DNA of 18,951 bases from GCA-2715645 sp042095375 (GTDB lineage Bacteria > Bacteroidota > Bacteroidia > Cytophagales > MED-G16). The translations under genes were made by a program, and so were the position numbers. Numbering within the stretch: the first letter of the stretch is position 1; the number at the start of each line of letters is the position of its first letter. Under the pieces are notes generated by a model, which worked only from the letters and a program-made list of their open reading frames with translations, was not told the origin of the DNA and made no database searches. Positions 16,618-18,951 of the stretch are shown one piece after another. Location: assembly GCA_042095375.1 (NCBI GenBank), contig JBELBJ010000023.1, positions 1-18,951 on the forward strand, in the 5' to 3' direction.

Positions 16618-17828
16618 ATCTCTTCAAATTATTTATTTTTTTATTTCTCTTATCGTCTTGCTCATCTGTAAGTGATGAAGAAAGAATGGGAGAAATAAAT
16701 GTTGCACTAAACTTTGAGAATTTTGGTGATACATACCTAAAAATGAATCAATATTTCGATACTAAAGAAATATATAATTCTGATGAAATCTTAGTTTTTC
16801 CTAAAAAAGAAGAGTTTGAACTTCCTAAAGAGTTTGAATACGACGATAACATATTCAACACAAAAAAGTATCTAGATTCTTCTTATACGCAAGGTTTCCT
16901 TGTCTTACAAAAAGATAGTATTTCATTTGAATCTTATTATTTAGGACAAAAAAAAGATACTAGACATATTTCTTGGTCTGTAGCTAAATCATTTGTTTCT
17001 GCACTTATGGGGATTGCTATTGAAGAAGGTTACATAAAAAGTATTGAGGATAATGTAGAAAAATATCTTCCAGAACTAAGTTCTTCAGGGTATAGTGGCG
17101 TGAAAATACGAGAACTATTACAAATGTCTAGTGGTATTAAATTTGATGAAACTTATTCAGATTCTCTTTCAGATATTAACAGATATTGGATAGGATTTGT
17201 GCTAGGTGATTCTCAAGATAAATTTGCTGCAACACTAAAAAATGATATTACTCCAGGAACATTTAATCATTATGTAAGTATAAATACTCATATTCTTGGA
17301 ATGATTATAGTTAGAACAACCGGAAAATCTTTAACCGAATATTTAGAAGAAAAAATATGGAAAAAAATAGGGATGGAACATAATGGTTACTGGTTAGTCG
17401 ACGGTTATGGTATGGAAATGGCACTTGGTGGTCTAAACGCTACTATAAGGGATTATGCGAAAATGGGAAAATTATTTCTAGACAGTGGAAGGTGGAAAGG
17501 GAAACAAATCGTTCCTGAAGAATGGGTATTGGAATCAACTTCAATTAATGCAGAACATTTGGAGGCCGAAAGTAATAATTCCGCACATCCAAATATTGGC
17601 TATGGATATCAATGGTGGATACCTGGAACTTCTGAAAAATATGGAGATGAAGAAGAATTTATGGCAATAGGTATTTATAATCAATTTATTTATGTTAATC
17701 GTACAAAAAATACAGTAATTGTAAAAACATCCGCTAACAGAAATTATTATGACCGCTTTAACAATCCTTATGCAGGTAAACATGGAGCAATAGAATTATT
17801 TCGAGAAATATCTCATATGCACGAGTAG
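16614..17828 (+). CDS. Lipoprotein serine hydrolase, class C beta-lactamase-like fold
   Basis: An exported, lipid-anchored hydrolase of the beta-lactamase/penicillin-binding/esterase superfamily, 404 residues. The lipobox LSSC puts the lipidated Cys at residue 16, with the acidic cluster Asp21-Glu22-Glu23 soon after, which might serve as a Bacteroidota surface-export signal. The SxxK motif is Ser122-Val-Ala-Lys125 (ISWSVAKSF). The second motif is Tyr220-Val-Ser222, a YxS form in place of beta-lactamase YxN. The third motif, normally KTG or HxG, appears to be replaced by GIYNQFIYV (353-361), as in relatives similar to 6-aminohexanoate-dimer hydrolases. An esterase or amide hydrolase role is more likely than antibiotic hydrolysis, and the substrate cannot be read. 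It overlaps the hairpin-protein gene by ATGA, so the two are probably translationally coupled. It is convergent with the DUF2855 gene over a 14 bp gap. Confidence 0.9.
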   Translation: MNLFKLFIFLFLLSSCSSVSDEERMGEINVALNFENFGDTYLKMNQYFDTKEIYNSDEILVFPKKEEFELPKEFEYDDNIFNTKKYLDSSYTQGFLVLQKDSISFESYYLGQKKDTRHISWSVAKSFVSALMGIAIEEGYIKSIEDNVEKYLPELSSSGYSGVKIRELLQMSSGIKFDETYSDSLSDINRYWIGFVLGDSQDKFAATLKNDITPGTFNHYVSINTHILGMIIVRTTGKSLTEYLEEKIWKKIGMEHNGYWLVDGYGMEMALGGLNATIRDYAKMGKLFLDSGRWKGKQIVPEEWVLESTSINAEHLEAESNNSAHPNIGYGYQWWIPGTSEKYGDEEEFMAIGIYNQFIYVNRTKNTVIVKTSANRNYYDRFNNPYAGKHGAIELFREISHMHE

Positions 17829-17842
17829 TATTAAAATTAACT

Positions 17843-18916
17843 TTAGTTCTTTACCATATAACCCTTACTAGGATCAATTTTTCCATTCAAAGATTTTAAA
17901 TAAAGTTTATGAAGTTCTTTTGGATCATTACAATATTCTAGTTTTATGTAATTCTTAATTTTCATAATAAATTCTTTCAATAAGTCGTCAGCCAGGAAGG
18001 TAGTTCTTTTAACTCCCATTTCTCTATATCTTTTTTCAGCATGATTTGGAGCAAAGAAAAATTTTGAATTAGGAATTGATTTAAAATTAGTTTTAGAAGA
18101 CCAATCTGCTAATCCAATTAAACTCACATGTTTTAATTCCTCTCCTAAATGATCAGATAACTTTTTTAGATAGTCAGAGTTACCTGCAAAATCAACTATT
18201 ACTGATTTTGATCTTTTGAGGTTTTCCTCTGCATTATCATAAGATAAAACAGTATCATAAAATTTAGTTTCTGAAACAAATTGCATGTTTTTTTCAGAGG
18301 TAATAGCTATTATCTTTTTCTTGTCTTTTGATTTATATTTTGATAATAGAAATGCTAAAGACAAAGCTGTTTTAGACGATGCACTTGTAAGAATTATTTG
18401 ATCACAGTCAAAAAATTTTTCATCTTGTAAGAAAAAATAATTTAAAAAAGAAGTTAAAAATAGAGGTTTTATTAAAGGATGATATTCTACTGATTTATCT
18501 ACATCATTTGAAATTTTTAAATAATGATTATATACTGAAGGAAGTTTTCTTCTATGATTAGAATCATCAACAAAACCAAAAGAATTTTCGTTTTTTGGGA
18601 TAACTTTTAAGTATCTACCCATAGGAAAATATCCATAAAACTTGTCTCCCTCAAAAATATTTTCATTTTTAGAAGAAATAACATGTGCAAACCCCCAAAC
18701 TGGAACAATACCATAAGGTTCCTCAGCTGGAAAGAAATTCCAATAACCTAAAGTGTCCCCAATAACTGCATAAGTAATGTTATTTGAAGTAAAAGCATAT
18801 CTTTCGATTTCAAATATAACTTCATTTTCTTTTGAAATAGGAATGTTTTCCTCTGAAATAGTTATTTCAAAAAGATCATACTTATTTACTAGAAAAATCG
18901 AATTTTGTCTATTCAT
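17843..18916 (-). CDS. DUF2855 family protein (MDR/quinone-reductase-like)
   Basis: A 357-residue cytoplasmic protein recognised as DUF2855, whose fold is that of zinc-independent medium-chain dehydrogenases. The N-terminal part has RYAFTSNNITYAVIGDTLGYW and a tight PVWGFAHV. The nucleotide-site region reads IILTSASSKTALSLAFLL (about 174-191), where typical dehydrogenases have a GxGxxG loop; SASSKT is usual for this family. Near the C-terminus, FFAPNHAEKRYREMG is also characteristic. No reaction has been firmly assigned to the family as far as I know, so a redox role is inference. The start codon lies only about 21 bp after the apparent end of an RNA gene on the same strand, leaving almost no room for its own promoter, so read-through is likely. 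Such proteins are frequent in Proteobacteria, and transfer from there is possible but unproven. Confidence 0.85.
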   Translation of the reverse strand: MNRQNSIFLVNKYDLFEITISEENIPISKENEVIFEIERYAFTSNNITYAVIGDTLGYWNFFPAEEPYGIVPVWGFAHVISSKNENIFEGDKFYGYFPMGRYLKVIPKNENSFGFVDDSNHRRKLPSVYNHYLKISNDVDKSVEYHPLIKPLFLTSFLNYFFLQDEKFFDCDQIILTSASSKTALSLAFLLSKYKSKDKKKIIAITSEKNMQFVSETKFYDTVLSYDNAEENLKRSKSVIVDFAGNSDYLKKLSDHLGEELKHVSLIGLADWSSKTNFKSIPNSKFFFAPNHAEKRYREMGVKRTTFLADDLLKEFIMKIKNYIKLEYCNDPKELHKLYLKSLNGKIDPSKGYMVKN

Positions 18917-18937
18917 AAATCATGAATTATAAAATTG

Positions 18938-18951
18938 TGGAGTCGGCGGGA
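18938..18951 (-). ncRNA. 3' end of a tRNA-like gene, probably tmRNA (ssrA) or tRNA-Ala, cut by window edge
   Basis: Read on the minus strand, the edge gives T-CCCGC-CGACTCC-A, then CAATTTT. This fits the last T-loop base, a 5-bp T-stem 3' strand, a 7-bp acceptor 3' strand and discriminator A73, with no encoded CCA. U at position 70 together with A73 is the alanine-acceptor pattern (G3-U70), shared by tmRNA and tRNA-Ala; a 5' strand GGGGUUG or GGGGUCG would pair. These bases are strikingly GC-rich for this genome. The 5' part is outside the window, so tmRNA and tRNA cannot be separated. A coding start on the plus strand (ATG at 18922, MNYKIVESAG) is the alternative reading. Confidence 0.5.

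Noticed and set aside
16614..17828. True antibiotic-resistance beta-lactamase
   Set aside because: The YxN and KTG motifs are not conserved; the protein resembles esterase or amide-hydrolase relatives.
17829..17842. Intrinsic terminator between the serine hydrolase and DUF2855 genes
   Set aside because: Only a 4-bp stem with a 2-base loop can be drawn nearby, with no strong T-run.
18922..18951. Start of a plus-strand gene (MNYKIVESAG) at the right edge
   Set aside because: Only ten codons are visible, and the GC-rich end fits a tRNA-like acceptor and T-stem better; kept as the alternative.
1..18951. A hidden defence, mobile or CRISPR system
   Set aside because: No nuclease/methylase pairs, transposase, repeat array, reverse transcriptase or toxin-antitoxin signatures are visible; almost every base belongs to recognisable genes.

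Overview
The window comes from a strongly AT-rich, very compactly coded genome, most likely a marine or free-living member of Bacteroidota with a streamlined, Flavobacteriia-like genome. The clearest signs are a DUF4290 gene overlapping murA (a Bacteroidota pairing), a MurA of the Bacteroidota type with Asp in place of the usual catalytic Cys, an FtsK gamma domain of the Bacteroidota type, ftsK followed by a LolA-like gene, xerD divergent from aroQ, A-rich start regions without Shine-Dalgarno sequences, and a promoter element resembling the Bacteroidota -7 consensus TAnnTTTG. This assignment rests on recognised protein families and gene order, not on a database search.

Layout. (1) 1-1594, plus: the 3' part of a long-chain acyl-CoA synthetase cut by the left edge. 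(2) 8427-1603, minus: a tightly packed six-gene run, xerD, pyrD, ftsK, lolA-like, pyrF, trhO, with gaps of 29 bp or less and one ATGA overlap. It combines chromosome-dimer resolution (XerD and its motor FtsK), two steps of UMP synthesis (PyrD, PyrF), lipoprotein transport (LolA-like) and tRNA modification (TrhO). (3) 8458-9355, plus: aroQ and rnhA. (4) 12288-9331, minus: pcrA/uvrD followed directly by a polyphosphate-glucokinase-type ROK gene whose end overlaps the end of rnhA by 25 bp. (5) 12369-14305, plus: DUF4290 and murA, overlapping by one base. (6) 14886-14302, minus: an exported START-domain protein, overlapping the end of murA by 4 bp. (7) 14977-17828, plus: a two-gene ATGA-coupled unit of an exported cadherin/Ig-like protein with a glycine-rich hydrophobic hairpin, and a lipoprotein serine hydrolase of the beta-lactamase fold. 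(8) 18916-17843, minus: a DUF2855 protein. (9) At the right edge, 14 GC-rich bases look like the 3' end of a tRNA-like gene on the minus strand, probably tmRNA or tRNA-Ala.

No stretch without a gene exceeds 90 bp. I see no insertion sequence, CRISPR array, phage gene, toxin-antitoxin pair or convincing intrinsic terminator. Most of the window is core housekeeping. The part least explained by known biology is 14977-18916, and especially the exported hairpin protein. I did not find a recognisable new defence or mobile system and do not claim one.
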